Of a stretch of DNA of 64,000 nucleotides, positions 40,164 through 48,738 are shown one piece after another (position 1 is the stretch's first letter; every line of letters begins with the position of its first letter). A model generated the notes under the pieces. That model worked only from the letters and a program-made list of their open reading frames with translations, had not been told where the DNA came from and made no database searches. The stretch spans positions 3,280,962-3,344,961 of the forward strand of contig NC_008278.1 of NCBI RefSeq assembly GCF_000058485.1, given 5' to 3'. The translations under genes and the position numbers were made by a program. Source of the stretch: Frankia alni ACN14a (GTDB lineage: Bacteria; Actinomycetota; Actinomycetes; Frankiales; Frankiaceae).

Positions 40164-41414
40164 TCAGGGCTGGGCGGCGGGCGCCGGCGCGGGGGGTAGC
40201 AGGCGCAGGGCGGGCGGGGTGCCGACCTCCTCGTAGAGGGCGGCGAGGTGATCGGGGGCGAAGAACTCCTCGCCGGGGTAGCCTCCGCCGACCATGGCGA
40301 AGAACTTCGCGCGGTAGGCCGGGCTGCGCGTCGCCGCGGACAGCACCGCGTGCAGGAACGGTGGCAGCGCGAGCGCCGCCACCGTGACGGTGAACGCGAA
40401 GGTGCCGGCGGTCTCCCGGTCGCGCCGCGCCGCGTAGCCCGCGACGGCGCCGTCGATCGGGGACTCGCCCGCCAGCCCCCGGTGCAGGGCCTCGGCGAGC
40501 AGCTCGGCGTGGCGGAAGGCGTCGGTGATGCCCCAGGCGGTGAGCGGGTCCTTGTGATAGCCGGCGTCTCCGACCAGGGCCCAGCCCGGTCCGTGGGACC
40601 GGCGGTAGTAGCTGTCGGCGTAGCGCAGCCCCCGGAAGCGTTCGGCCCGCGTGGCGGCCCGAAGGTCCGCGCCGAACTCGGGCACGACGCCTGCCACCAC
40701 GGACCGGAAGCTCTCCTCGACGTCGGCCCGGAACGCGCCGTAGGCGTCCCGGCGGCGCATGACCGCGACCATGGTGCGCCCGTCGTGGGTGGGGCAGCTC
40801 GCGAACTGCCGCCCGTGCGCCGTCCGGTTGTGGAAGCCCCAGTCGAGTCCGTCGAAGTAGGAGTAGTAGACGAATCCGCTCGCGGGCACGTCGCGGTAGA
40901 CCTCCGCGCCCACCAACCGGGCGACCGTCGACTCGACCCCGTCCGCGCCGACGACGAACCGTCCGGCGAAGGCGGTCTCGGTGCCGTCGGCGTCGTATCC
41001 CCGGATCCCCGCCACCCGGCCGTCGGTGACGATCGTCCCGGTGACGGTGAAGCCCTCGATCACCTCGGCGCCGGCCGCGCGGGCCGCGTCGACGAGCAGC
41101 GCGTCGAGCACCGTACGGCGCGGGCAGAGGACCTCGGCGACGCCGTCGATCGCCCCGGCGAACCCCTCGGCGTGGATGCCGTCGTACGAGAAGGTCATGT
41201 GCTGCACCGGCGGCACCCCCGTCGCCCGCAGGCGGTCGAGCAGCCCCCAGTCCCGCAGCCGGGCGAGGCCCGCCTGGTGGATGAAGTGCGTCGACACGGT
41301 GTCGCTCGGAAAGGTCGCCCGGTCCACGGCCAGCACCCGGTGGCCGTGGCGGGCCAGCAGCATGGCCAGCGGCGAGCCCGCGCACCGCGCCCCGACGACG
41401 ATCACGTCGTACAT
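40164..41414 (-). CDS. FAD-dependent monooxygenase/oxidoreductase
   Basis: A 416-aa flavoprotein with the FAD motif VIVVGARCAGSPLAMLLARH, a DG-type motif (VVGADGVESTVARLVG) and the second FAD contact WALVGDAGYHKDPLTAWGI. The overall pattern resembles actinobacterial NAD(P)/FAD-dependent oxidoreductases related to geranylgeranyl reductases and aromatic hydroxylases. It lies 55 bases from the SRPBCC gene and 81 bases after the carotenoid-oxygenase gene on the same strand. The substrate is unknown. Confidence 0.87.
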   Translation of the reverse strand: MYDVIVVGARCAGSPLAMLLARHGHRVLAVDRATFPSDTVSTHFIHQAGLARLRDWGLLDRLRATGVPPVQHMTFSYDGIHAEGFAGAIDGVAEVLCPRRTVLDALLVDAARAAGAEVIEGFTVTGTIVTDGRVAGIRGYDADGTETAFAGRFVVGADGVESTVARLVGAEVYRDVPASGFVYYSYFDGLDWGFHNRTAHGRQFASCPTHDGRTMVAVMRRRDAYGAFRADVEESFRSVVAGVVPEFGADLRAATRAERFRGLRYADSYYRRSHGPGWALVGDAGYHKDPLTAWGITDAFRHAELLAEALHRGLAGESPIDGAVAGYAARRDRETAGTFAFTVTVAALALPPFLHAVLSAATRSPAYRAKFFAMVGGGYPGEEFFAPDHLAALYEEVGTPPALRLLPPAPAPAAQP

Positions 41415-41495
41415 CGTTCCTCGCTTCCTCGCGCGCCTGCTTGCGTGCTTCCCTGCTCTCCCGCTTCCCTGTTTTCCCGGCTACTCGTCGTGCCG

Positions 41496-43154
41496 TCAGC
41501 CGTACTGCTCGAGCACCCGGGCGATCACGGTGCGGGCGGGGACGGGCAGGTCCTTCCAGCTCGGGTCGAGGTCGTCGGCGAAGGAACGCCGGTAGTCGGG
41601 CGGGCGGGTGCGCAGCGTCGGGCTGTAGGCGGAGTGGAACTGGACGGAGAGCTTCAGCCCGGGTGCGCCGGCGACGGCCACCGGTCCGGCCCCCAGCGCC
41701 AGCGCGTCGAAGACCTGCAGCTCACTGCGGTCGGCGTGGTGCACGACGATGACCGCCCAGCCCGCGCCGCCCGCGGGATCGGGGACGTACACCGGCGACT
41801 CACCCACCGTGCCGGCGGGAAAGGACCACGCCGACTGCTCCGTCATCGACTCCAGGTCGAGGCAGACCAGGGAGGATGGGATCTCCCGGGTCGGCAGGCG
41901 GTCCACGGGGACGACGCGCCACGGGTGCGTGGCGTACAGCTCGACGATGCGGGCGACGAGCATCTCCGGGTCGCATCCCCAGTACGCCTGCCAGAGGTAC
42001 CGGCCTCGTTCGAGTGCGCCGCGGCGCATGTCCCGGCCGTACAGCAGGGTCGCCCAGTGCTGGTGCGGGGCCAGGAACAGCCGGCTGTCGCGGACCTCGC
42101 CCGTCCGACCGTCGATGACGTACCGCCCGACGGGCGAGGCGTCGACGGGCGCCGAGATGAACCCGTGCAGTCCCGGGGCGAGGGCGGTGCCCGTTCGCCA
42201 GACCCGGTCGGAGGCGGCCAGGCTGTAGTTGAGGTCCCAGCCGTTGGAATGCGCGATGTACAACGTCACGTCGTCGCCGTCCTGACGATAGTCGGCGAAG
42301 TGGTGGAACGACTCGTACGGGACGCGGGCGTGGGTCACCGGGACCGTCCGGCCGCGTCGGGCCGCGGTCAGGTCCCGTTTGGCGACGAGGTAGATGTCGG
42401 TGAACGGCAGGTGCGGCTTCGTGCGGTTGCGGCCGGCGACGCTGCCCGGCTCCTGCTGGAAACCGATCTCGGTGACGATGACGTAGTCCTGTGTCACCGT
42501 GACCTCGTGGACGCCCTGCACGAGGTGCGCACCGGGCACGCACCAGGTGTCCACGGGTCCGGCACCGTCCCAGCGCGCCACCCACAGTGTGCCCTCGACG
42601 TCCGTCGTCGACGTGCCCTGGGGGTGCAGCCGGGTGTTGCACCACCACATGCAGCCCTCGTCGAGATCCTCGACCGGATGCGCCGCCGTCCGCACCCCGG
42701 GGAACAGCGGATGGGCCGCCACCTCCGGATACTCGTCGACGCCACCGAGGAAACTGTGAAAGTCCGCGGTGATCGGATCGACTTCGACCGGACGTTGACT
42801 GATGCCGGTGAGCACCAGCCGGTCGCGGTAGAAGTGCGGCGCGACGTTCGTCAGCGACGGGCGTGCCCCGAGGGCGAGCGCGGCGAAGTCCTCGGCCGGC
42901 AGGGCCTGGCGCAGAGCCGTGTACAACGCCAGGTCGGGGGTGCGGACCCGGGTCGTCCGCCAGCGCCGGGCGGCCAGGTCGACATGGGTGAGAATGCCGG
43001 GGCCGGCAAACATGAAACGGACGTCGGTCGGCTGGGCGGGGCCGATGAGAAACAACTCGCCGGTGAGGGCGTCGGGCCATCGTCCCGCTGTCACGGTGAG
43101 TTCGAGGTCGTATTCCTGGCTCGCCTCGAGGGCATGGTGAAGAGCGTGGCCCAT
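41496..43154 (-). CDS. Carotenoid oxygenase (RPE65/CCO family)
   Basis: A 552-aa member of the carotenoid cleavage oxygenase family. Four candidate His ligands of the non-heme Fe(II) appear in the expected order: AAHPVEDLDEG, VQGVHEVTVTQDYVIVTE, YESFHHFADYRQDGDDV and VQFHSAYSP. The early LTGELFLIGPAQ segment matches the family pattern for the first blade. Such enzymes cleave double bonds of carotenoids, apocarotenoids or stilbenoids. GAGGGG lies 8 bases before the ATG at 43154. It is the first gene of a three-gene operon. Confidence 0.88.
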   Translation of the reverse strand: MGHALHHALEASQEYDLELTVTAGRWPDALTGELFLIGPAQPTDVRFMFAGPGILTHVDLAARRWRTTRVRTPDLALYTALRQALPAEDFAALALGARPSLTNVAPHFYRDRLVLTGISQRPVEVDPITADFHSFLGGVDEYPEVAAHPLFPGVRTAAHPVEDLDEGCMWWCNTRLHPQGTSTTDVEGTLWVARWDGAGPVDTWCVPGAHLVQGVHEVTVTQDYVIVTEIGFQQEPGSVAGRNRTKPHLPFTDIYLVAKRDLTAARRGRTVPVTHARVPYESFHHFADYRQDGDDVTLYIAHSNGWDLNYSLAASDRVWRTGTALAPGLHGFISAPVDASPVGRYVIDGRTGEVRDSRLFLAPHQHWATLLYGRDMRRGALERGRYLWQAYWGCDPEMLVARIVELYATHPWRVVPVDRLPTREIPSSLVCLDLESMTEQSAWSFPAGTVGESPVYVPDPAGGAGWAVIVVHHADRSELQVFDALALGAGPVAVAGAPGLKLSVQFHSAYSPTLRTRPPDYRRSFADDLDPSWKDLPVPARTVIARVLEQYG

Positions 43155-43543
43155 AGTGTGTCCCCTCGCCGGGTTGGGCGCGGCAGTGCGCCCTTGCGCC
43201 CGTAGCGCGCCGGGCGCTGTGCCGGTGCGCGGAACGTGCGGCTGGGCTGGTGCGGCATGACCGTACTTCTGCCCGCCGCGGCCGGCCCGGGAGGATCGAG
43301 GTTTCCAAACGTGTCATTGGACGCGTAGGTCGCGTATCCCATCGTGTTCGCGTCCGGACAGCAGGGTGACACCCCGGCACACGAGCGGGCCGACCACCCG
43401 GAAGAAGACCGCGGACGAGGACAGCTCCGGGCTGCACCGGTCGGAACGCAGTGGCGACAGGCCGGATCAGATCCGGTGCACATCCGCGCCTTCGCCCCCA
43501 GGGCCTACGCCAGGCATGGGTGTCGTCGATTACTCCTCGCCGG
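43155..43543. other. Intergenic region
   Basis: The 389 bases between the carotenoid-oxygenase gene and the end of the VHL-like gene (both minus) should hold the promoter of the carotenoid-oxygenase operon. I see no good -35/-10 pair and no long repeat or palindrome. Confidence 0.4.
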
Positions 43544-44257
43544 CTATCGGGCGTCGAAAATCTGGATGCGGCCGGGTCCGCGCAGCGCGAAGATGCCGAT
43601 GCAGTCCGCCTGGCCGGTGGCGGGCAGCCAGGCGTCGCCCAGGTGGCTCCGGATGGAAACGCTGCGGCCGGAGGCAAGGGTGGTCTGCGCGATCCGGTTT
43701 CCCGTCGCGTCGAGATAGTAGAGCTGGATGATCTGGGAGCTGCGGTTGTCCACCACGAGTTGCGCCGGGGCCTGGAACAGTGACCGGATCCGGCCCTCCG
43801 ACGAGCACGGGTACTGACTCGCCCCGGCGAAGGTGTACTGCAGCGGCCGGGGATTGTCGAGGGCCGTCCCGTCGGACGGTCGGGACGGGGAGGCCAGCCG
43901 GCCGTCGGTGGTGACGAACGGCCGCGGCGACGTCGTCCGCACGGTGGGGGACGAGTCGCCACCCGATGGGTCCCCGGACGGCGACGGGGCGGGAGATGGC
44001 GACCGCGTCGGCGTTGGCGACGGCGTGGGCGAGGTGGGGGAGGAGATGCTCGGGGTGGGGGTGGGACCGTCGGGCCCGGCCGTCAGTCTGGTCGCGACGC
44101 CCACGCTGAAGGTCACCACTGCGAGAATGCCCGTAACCACCGCCCAGAAGGCGACGGCCCTGTTGCCGAGCAGGCCACCGTCGGAACCACCCGAAGCACT
44201 CACAGGCCCCCCAACCCATGACGCACGGCCGCCGTGGATCCGGGTCATCTCGAGCAT
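43544..44257 (-). CDS. Membrane-anchored protein with VHL-beta-like domain
   Basis: A 237-aa protein with one transmembrane helix (residues about 33-55, AFWAVVTGILAVVTFSVGVA) and a Pro/Ser/Thr linker of about 60 residues, suggesting a type II protein with the C-terminus outside the cell. The C-terminal 75 residues resemble the beta domain of the von Hippel-Lindau protein: LVVDNRSSQIIQLYYLDATG, NRIAQTTLASGRSVSIRSHL and GDAWLPATGQ line up with the VHL pattern NRS-x-(hydrophobic)-LN/D-x2-G ... TL-x2-G ... H-x2-G-x2-WL. VHL-beta domains occur in bacterial extracellular proteins, function unknown. Confidence 0.7.
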   Translation of the reverse strand: MLEMTRIHGGRASWVGGPVSASGGSDGGLLGNRAVAFWAVVTGILAVVTFSVGVATRLTAGPDGPTPTPSISSPTSPTPSPTPTRSPSPAPSPSGDPSGGDSSPTVRTTSPRPFVTTDGRLASPSRPSDGTALDNPRPLQYTFAGASQYPCSSEGRIRSLFQAPAQLVVDNRSSQIIQLYYLDATGNRIAQTTLASGRSVSIRSHLGDAWLPATGQADCIGIFALRGPGRIQIFDAR

Positions 44258-44332
44258 GACCGCGCCGAATTTCGCCGCCCGTGCAGTGATCTGATCGCAC
44301 TGTACCCGTTGGACGCCGAGCCCTTCCCGGTG

Positions 44333-46363
44333 CTACGGGGCCGGGGTAACGGCCGCGGCGACGAGGTCGACGGAATCGGGGCGATCGACCCGATCGAGTT
44401 CCGCGTGGAGCATGTCGCTGCGGCCGGGCGGATCGACGAATCCCGGGAGATCGGTCCCGCGCGGTGGGGTCGAAAAAATGCCCAGCAGGAAACGGTCGGG
44501 TCGGACGACGGCGACCCTCGGTGCGACGGCCCTCGACGCGACGGCCCTCGACGCGACGGCCCTCGGTGCAACGGCCCGTGGGGCCGGGCTCACGTCCGTG
44601 GCCGAACTCCCGCGGCCCACGCGGGTCGGGTGGGCCAGGCGGGCGACGCGGGCCAGGCGGGGGGCGGTCAGCAGGCGGATCAGGGTGCCGTCCAGATCCT
44701 CGACGGCCGGGCAGGTCACCCCGGCGAGGGTGCGCAGGCCGCCGGGTGCCACGACCGCGAACGCGGTGACGCCGCGCCGGTCCGCCCAGGCGCGCGCCGC
44801 CGGATCCAGGCCGGCGACGGGGTCACCGCCGAGGCCGATCAGCGTCCACCCGTCCGTGAGAAGATCGTCGAGGTGGCAGCGGCGGCCGTCGAGAGTGCGC
44901 AGGCGGGGATTGGGCAGGACGAGGCCGGCGCCCGGCAGGGGGCCGGCGACCTGCCCGGGGAGGCGGGGTCGCTGTTGGATGGCACCGCCACGCAGTGCCT
45001 GGCGCAGACCCGGGGTGCGGTCGAGGGTGAACAGCAGGGCGCGGGTGAGCCGGGAGACGGTCGGGTCGGTGGTCTGCAGGATGCGGCCGATCCGCAGCGC
45101 TCCGGCGATCACCGTCTCGACGTGCCGGCGCCGTTCTCGTTCGTAGCTGTCCAGCAGGTCGTCGCCGGCGAGGCCGCGCAGGATCTCGTCGAGTCGCCAG
45201 GCGAGGGCGGCGGCGTCGCGGACGCCCGCGCCCAGGCCCTGCCCGCTGAACGGTGGCATGCTGTGCGCCGCGTCGCCGGCGAGCAGGACGCGTCCCCGCC
45301 GCCACCGGTCGGCTGTGCGGGCGTGGAAGGTGTAGACGGCCGTGCGGGCGACCTGGACCTGGTCCGGGTCGACCCAGGGGCGCAGCAGCGCGCGCACGCC
45401 GTCGGGCGCGGCCATCCGCTCCGGATCCTCGCCGGGCAGGAGCATCCACTCCCACCGGTGACCCCCGGGCATGGGCATGCTGACCGACGGGCGTCGCGGA
45501 TCGCAGCTGTAGGTGAAGTACGGCAGGTGCGCCAGCGGCGCCGGGGCGGTGACGTCGACGACCAGCCAGCGCTGCGTGAAGGTGGAGCCCTGGTAGCCGA
45601 TGCCGAGCATGCGTCGCACGGGGCTCGCGGCACCGTCGCAGCCGACGACCCAGCGGGCGCGTAGCCGGCTGCCGTCGTCCAGTTCGACGGTCACGCCGCC
45701 GTCGTCGTGGCGGATGGTGCCGCTGGTGCCAGTGGTGCCAGTGGTGCCGGTGTTGCTGGTGCTGGTGCTGGTGCCGGTGCCGGTGCCGGTGTTGCTGGTG
45801 CCGGTGCCGGTGCCGGTCCGGGGGTGCTGGTGCAGGGCGGTGACGGCGCGGCCGAGATGGGTTCGGACCGTCGGCAGGGTGGCGATGCCGGCACGCAGGT
45901 CACGTTCGAGTGTGGGCTGGTGGAAGAAGGCCGCGGCGGGCATGCCGAGCTCGCTCTCGCCGAGGCCCAGCTCGATGAGGACCCGCCGGCTGGGCCCGAG
46001 GATCGTGCTGCGCTCCGAGGCGTGGACGTGGTCGAGCAGGTCACCGAGGCCCGGCAGCCGGACCAGCAGGCGCAGGATCTCCTCGTCGAGGCTCACCGCG
46101 CGGGGCAGCGGCACGGGCTCGTGCTGCGGGTCGACGACGGCCACCGACAGCCCGCGTCCGCCGAGCAGGGCGGCCAGCACGGCGCCGACCGGGCCGTAAC
46201 CCGCGATCAGCACGTCGACCTGCGGGTCATCCCGGACGTGCGGGTCATCCCGGACTCGCGAGTCAGGCTGGACGTCCGGGTCATCCTGCGATCCGGCCAC
46301 CCGCGGTGCCGGGATCGACAGAGGCGAACGCCCTGGGGCCAGCACCTGGACATCGTCGTCCAC
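44333..46363 (-). CDS. FAD-dependent aromatic hydroxylase (MhpA-like)
   Basis: A 676-aa flavoprotein monooxygenase similar to 3-(3-hydroxyphenyl)propionate hydroxylase. Motifs: VDVLIAGYGPVGAVLAALLG (FAD, after a 50-residue Asp-rich leader), VGCDGAASPVRRMLGI (DG), VLLAGDAAHSMPPFSGQGLG (GD). A Thr/Gly/Ser insert of about 35 residues (45722-45817) and an Ala/Arg repeat near residue 590 come from DNA repeats. The GTG at 46363 has GAAGGGAAAC upstream. It would hydroxylate a phenolic substrate using NAD(P)H and O2. It is divergent from the SDR gene at 46595. Confidence 0.87.
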   Translation of the reverse strand: MDDDVQVLAPGRSPLSIPAPRVAGSQDDPDVQPDSRVRDDPHVRDDPQVDVLIAGYGPVGAVLAALLGGRGLSVAVVDPQHEPVPLPRAVSLDEEILRLLVRLPGLGDLLDHVHASERSTILGPSRRVLIELGLGESELGMPAAAFFHQPTLERDLRAGIATLPTVRTHLGRAVTALHQHPRTGTGTGTSNTGTGTGTSTSTSNTGTTGTTGTSGTIRHDDGGVTVELDDGSRLRARWVVGCDGAASPVRRMLGIGYQGSTFTQRWLVVDVTAPAPLAHLPYFTYSCDPRRPSVSMPMPGGHRWEWMLLPGEDPERMAAPDGVRALLRPWVDPDQVQVARTAVYTFHARTADRWRRGRVLLAGDAAHSMPPFSGQGLGAGVRDAAALAWRLDEILRGLAGDDLLDSYERERRRHVETVIAGALRIGRILQTTDPTVSRLTRALLFTLDRTPGLRQALRGGAIQQRPRLPGQVAGPLPGAGLVLPNPRLRTLDGRRCHLDDLLTDGWTLIGLGGDPVAGLDPAARAWADRRGVTAFAVVAPGGLRTLAGVTCPAVEDLDGTLIRLLTAPRLARVARLAHPTRVGRGSSATDVSPAPRAVAPRAVASRAVASRAVAPRVAVVRPDRFLLGIFSTPPRGTDLPGFVDPPGRSDMLHAELDRVDRPDSVDLVAAAVTPAP
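45722..45817 (+). repeat. In-frame 6/9-nt repeats inside the MhpA-like gene
   Basis: GGTGCC, GGTGTT and GCTGGT-type units run for about 95 bases inside the gene. They encode (minus strand) a Thr/Gly/Ser-rich insert. All units are multiples of three, so the frame survives length change. The insert interrupts the region between the FAD and DG motifs, probably a surface loop. Confidence 0.85.
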
Positions 46364-46594
46364 AGGTTCGTTTCCCTTCGTGTTGCCGTTCCGCGAACCG
46401 TCCAGTTACGGAACGTAGAAGACCCGTCTGCACAGCGCAACGGCCGGCTCCGCCGCGCCGCGAACTCTCGCCGGCGGCCGGACGCCGGACGGTGGCAAAT
46501 CCCCCGTCGGGGTCCCTGCGGTCGGTAGGCGCCCGCCCCCGCTCGCCGGCTGCCGACGTCGACGTCCGGGGGCGTTTGCCGGCAGGATGCGGTC

Positions 46595-47410
46595 ATGAGG
46601 ATCGAACAGGGGCAGGTCGCGGTGGTGACGGGGGCGGCCAGCGGCATCGGGTACGGGCTGGCCGAGGCGCTGGCCGCCCGGGGCGTTCACGTCGTCCTGT
46701 CCGACGTGCAGACCGACGCCGTCGAGCGGGCCGCCGCCACGCTCGCCGCGGCCGGGGCCACGACGCTCGCGGTCGCGGCCGACGTCGGCGACGCCGACCA
46801 GGTGGGCGCCCTCGCCGCGGCCACGATCGACCGGTTCGGCCGGGTGGACCTGGTGTGCAACAACGCCGGCGTGGTGAGCCGGCCGGCGCCGATGTGGGAG
46901 CAGGGTCTGGCCAGTTGGCGCTGGCTGATCGACGTGGCGCTGCTCGGGGTGGTCCACGGCGTGCACCACTTCGTGCCGCACCTGATCCGCCAGGGTGGCG
47001 GCCACGTCCTCAACACCGCGTCCGTCGGCGGCCTCATGCCGCTGCCGACGTTGACGCCGTACAACGCTGTCAAGCATGCCGTCATCGGGCTGACCGAGAC
47101 GCTCGACCTGGAGCTTCGGGCGGTCGCCCCCACCCTCGGCGCGAGCGTGCTGTGCCCCGGGCCGGTGGCGACGGCGCTCAGCGAGACGTCGCGGGCGAAC
47201 CGGCCGGCGGGGGCGCGGACACCCGACCCGACCGACACCCTCGCCGACCGGGCGGCGCAGCGCGGCGGCTCCGTCCTGCTACCGGCGGACGTCGCCCGGA
47301 TCGCGCTCGAGGGCGTCGAGGCCGACCGGGTTCACATCCTCACCAACCCGGAGACGGCGGCGGGGGTGCGAGCGCGCGTCGAGGCGCTGCTCGCCGACGT
47401 GCCCTGGTAG
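46595..47410 (+). CDS. Short-chain dehydrogenase/reductase
   Basis: A 271-aa SDR: cofactor motif TGAASGIGYGLAEALAARG, Asp in SDVQTDAVER that prefers NAD(H), NNAG in VCNNAGVVSR, Ser in NTASVGGL and catalytic YNAVK in TPYNAVKHAV. It is the classical SDR type, oxidising a secondary alcohol or reducing a ketone. The gene stands alone between divergent genes. An AGGATG precedes the start by a few bases. The substrate is unknown. Confidence 0.88.
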   Translation: MRIEQGQVAVVTGAASGIGYGLAEALAARGVHVVLSDVQTDAVERAAATLAAAGATTLAVAADVGDADQVGALAAATIDRFGRVDLVCNNAGVVSRPAPMWEQGLASWRWLIDVALLGVVHGVHHFVPHLIRQGGGHVLNTASVGGLMPLPTLTPYNAVKHAVIGLTETLDLELRAVAPTLGASVLCPGPVATALSETSRANRPAGARTPDPTDTLADRAAQRGGSVLLPADVARIALEGVEADRVHILTNPETAAGVRARVEALLADVPW

Positions 47411-47420
47411 ACCGTTGCCC

Positions 47421-47469
47421 GCAGGACGGACGGGCACCGCAGGACGGACGGGCACCGCAGGACGGACGG
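47421..47469 (+). repeat. 18-nt tandem repeat, 2.7 copies
   Basis: Two full copies of GCAGGACGGACGGGCACC (47421-47438 and 47439-47456) and a 13-base partial copy lie just after the SDR stop. They are in the gap between two convergent genes. No hairpin with a T run is present. Confidence 0.88.
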
Positions 47470-47484
47470 CGCCAGGCGTGGTGG

Positions 47485-47886
47485 TCAGACGAGCAGGAGC
47501 CGCTCCAGGCCGGCGCGCTGCTCGGCGGTGAAGGGCATCGAGTGCAGCCGGTCGGCGTCGACCTTGACCAGGGTCGCGGTCAGGTTCGCCGCCGAGTGGT
47601 CGTGCTGGGTGAGTTCCAGGGCGAAGGTCAGCGAGCTCGTGCCGAACTTCGCCAGGCTGACGTCGAACAGGACGTCGCCGGTGAACAGCTCCCGGCGGTA
47701 GGTGCTGGCCACGTCGACGACGGCGAGATCGGCGGGGGAGAGCAGCCCCTCACAGGTCGTCGCGAGCGCCCGCGCCCAGGCCTGCGAGGCGATCTCCAGG
47801 GCCAGGAAGAAGGGGACGTGGCGGTGTCGGCTCACCGCGCCGTCACGATCCGGCCGGTGTGTCACCGGCAGCATGTACCGAAGCAT
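47485..47886 (-). CDS. Hotdog-fold acyl-CoA thioesterase
   Basis: A 133-aa hotdog (4HBT-like) protein. The long helix reads VPFFLALEIASQAWARALAT, preceded by a His-rich loop (RDGAVSRHRHVPF), and is followed by strands STYRRELFTGDVLFDVSLAK, FGTSSLTFALEL and ANLTATLVKVDADRL. The start at 47886 (MLRYMLPV) was chosen because the fold begins there; a further upstream in-frame start would add a basic, unstructured part. No strong ribosome site is seen. It would hydrolyse acyl-CoA esters. It lies downstream of, and not coupled to, the TetR gene. Confidence 0.72.
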   Translation of the reverse strand: MLRYMLPVTHRPDRDGAVSRHRHVPFFLALEIASQAWARALATTCEGLLSPADLAVVDVASTYRRELFTGDVLFDVSLAKFGTSSLTFALELTQHDHSAANLTATLVKVDADRLHSMPFTAEQRAGLERLLLV

Positions 47887-48033
47887 CGACCGCGGTGCCT
47901 CGCTCCCCCTGACGGCCGCGCGGCACGGCCGCGGGCACAACCGACCCGGGCCGCTCCGACTGCTCGACCCGCTGGGCTTGACCCGGTGAGCTGCGTGTTC
48001 GGCTCTCATCCGGCGTCGCGCCGAATTCCGACA

Positions 48034-48738
48034 CTACCGGTCGACGGGGCTCGGCGCGTCGGAGTGGATGTGCCGGCTCGTCTGCGCCGAGACCGGGGCG
48101 GCGAGGATCGCCGTCACCAGGTCGACGAGGTGGCTGGCGAACAGGCGGTGGTCCGGGCGGTGGTGCTCCCGGGCGCGGGTGGCCAGCTCCCCGTTGAGGA
48201 AGCGGATCGCTGCGAACCGGCGGTGCAGCGGCGGGCCCACCGCGGCGGGTGGCAGGAACGGCGTGACCAGGGCGCGCCAGCGGACCATGCTCGGTGCGGC
48301 CGACGCCGTCGCGAAGCTGGTGGCGAAGTGTTCGGGGCGCGCGGTCACCTCGGCGATGATCTGCAGATACTCGGGTCCGCCGTCGTGGTGGTCGAGGCGG
48401 GCCGCCTGGGGGAGCACGAGCGCGGCGGCCAGCGCGCGCAGCCCGGGATTCCCGTCGGGCTCCCCGGGGATCTTCCCGGGGAGCCCGACGGGGGGTTCCC
48501 CGTCGAGCTCCAGGGCGTCGAGCAGGCCGAGCCGGTGGGTCTCGATGTCCCGGTGATGCCGGTCGATGATCGCGGCGAGAACGGCCTGCCGGTCGCCGAA
48601 GTGGTACTGCAGCGCGCTCGTGTTGAGCTGGCCGGCGGCCTTGCTGATCTCACGCATGCTGGGGCCGTCGATGCCGCCGGCGGCGAACAGCCGCTCGGCG
48701 GCCAGCAGCAGGTCGCGGCGGGTGTGCTCGCCGCTCAT
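48034..48738 (-). CDS. TetR-family transcriptional regulator (operon end)
   Basis: A 234-aa TetR regulator: TRRDLLLAAERLFAAGGIDG, MREISKAAGQLNTSALQYHF (helix-turn-helix) and GDRQAVLAAIIDRH. It is the third gene of the acyl-CoA dehydrogenase operon, its ATG overlapping the phosphotransferase stop. A palindrome sits in the promoter of this operon, so it probably regulates its own operon. Residues about 78-95 (GEPPVGLPGKIPGEPDGNPG) are encoded by an 18-bp perfect inverted repeat (48451-48492), probably an insertion in a loop. Confidence 0.88.
   Translation of the reverse strand: MSGEHTRRDLLLAAERLFAAGGIDGPSMREISKAAGQLNTSALQYHFGDRQAVLAAIIDRHHRDIETHRLGLLDALELDGEPPVGLPGKIPGEPDGNPGLRALAAALVLPQAARLDHHDGGPEYLQIIAEVTARPEHFATSFATASAAPSMVRWRALVTPFLPPAAVGPPLHRRFAAIRFLNGELATRAREHHRPDHRLFASHLVDLVTAILAAPVSAQTSRHIHSDAPSPVDR
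48451..48492. repeat. 18-bp perfect inverted repeat inside the tetR gene
   Basis: CCCGTCGGGCTCCCCGGG (48451-48468) and its exact reverse complement (48475-48492) are separated by 6 bases (GATCTT). The DNA or RNA hairpin would be extremely stable. It lies in frame inside the TetR coding region and adds a Gly/Pro-rich loop, as would be expected of a palindromic insertion. Confidence 0.9.
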
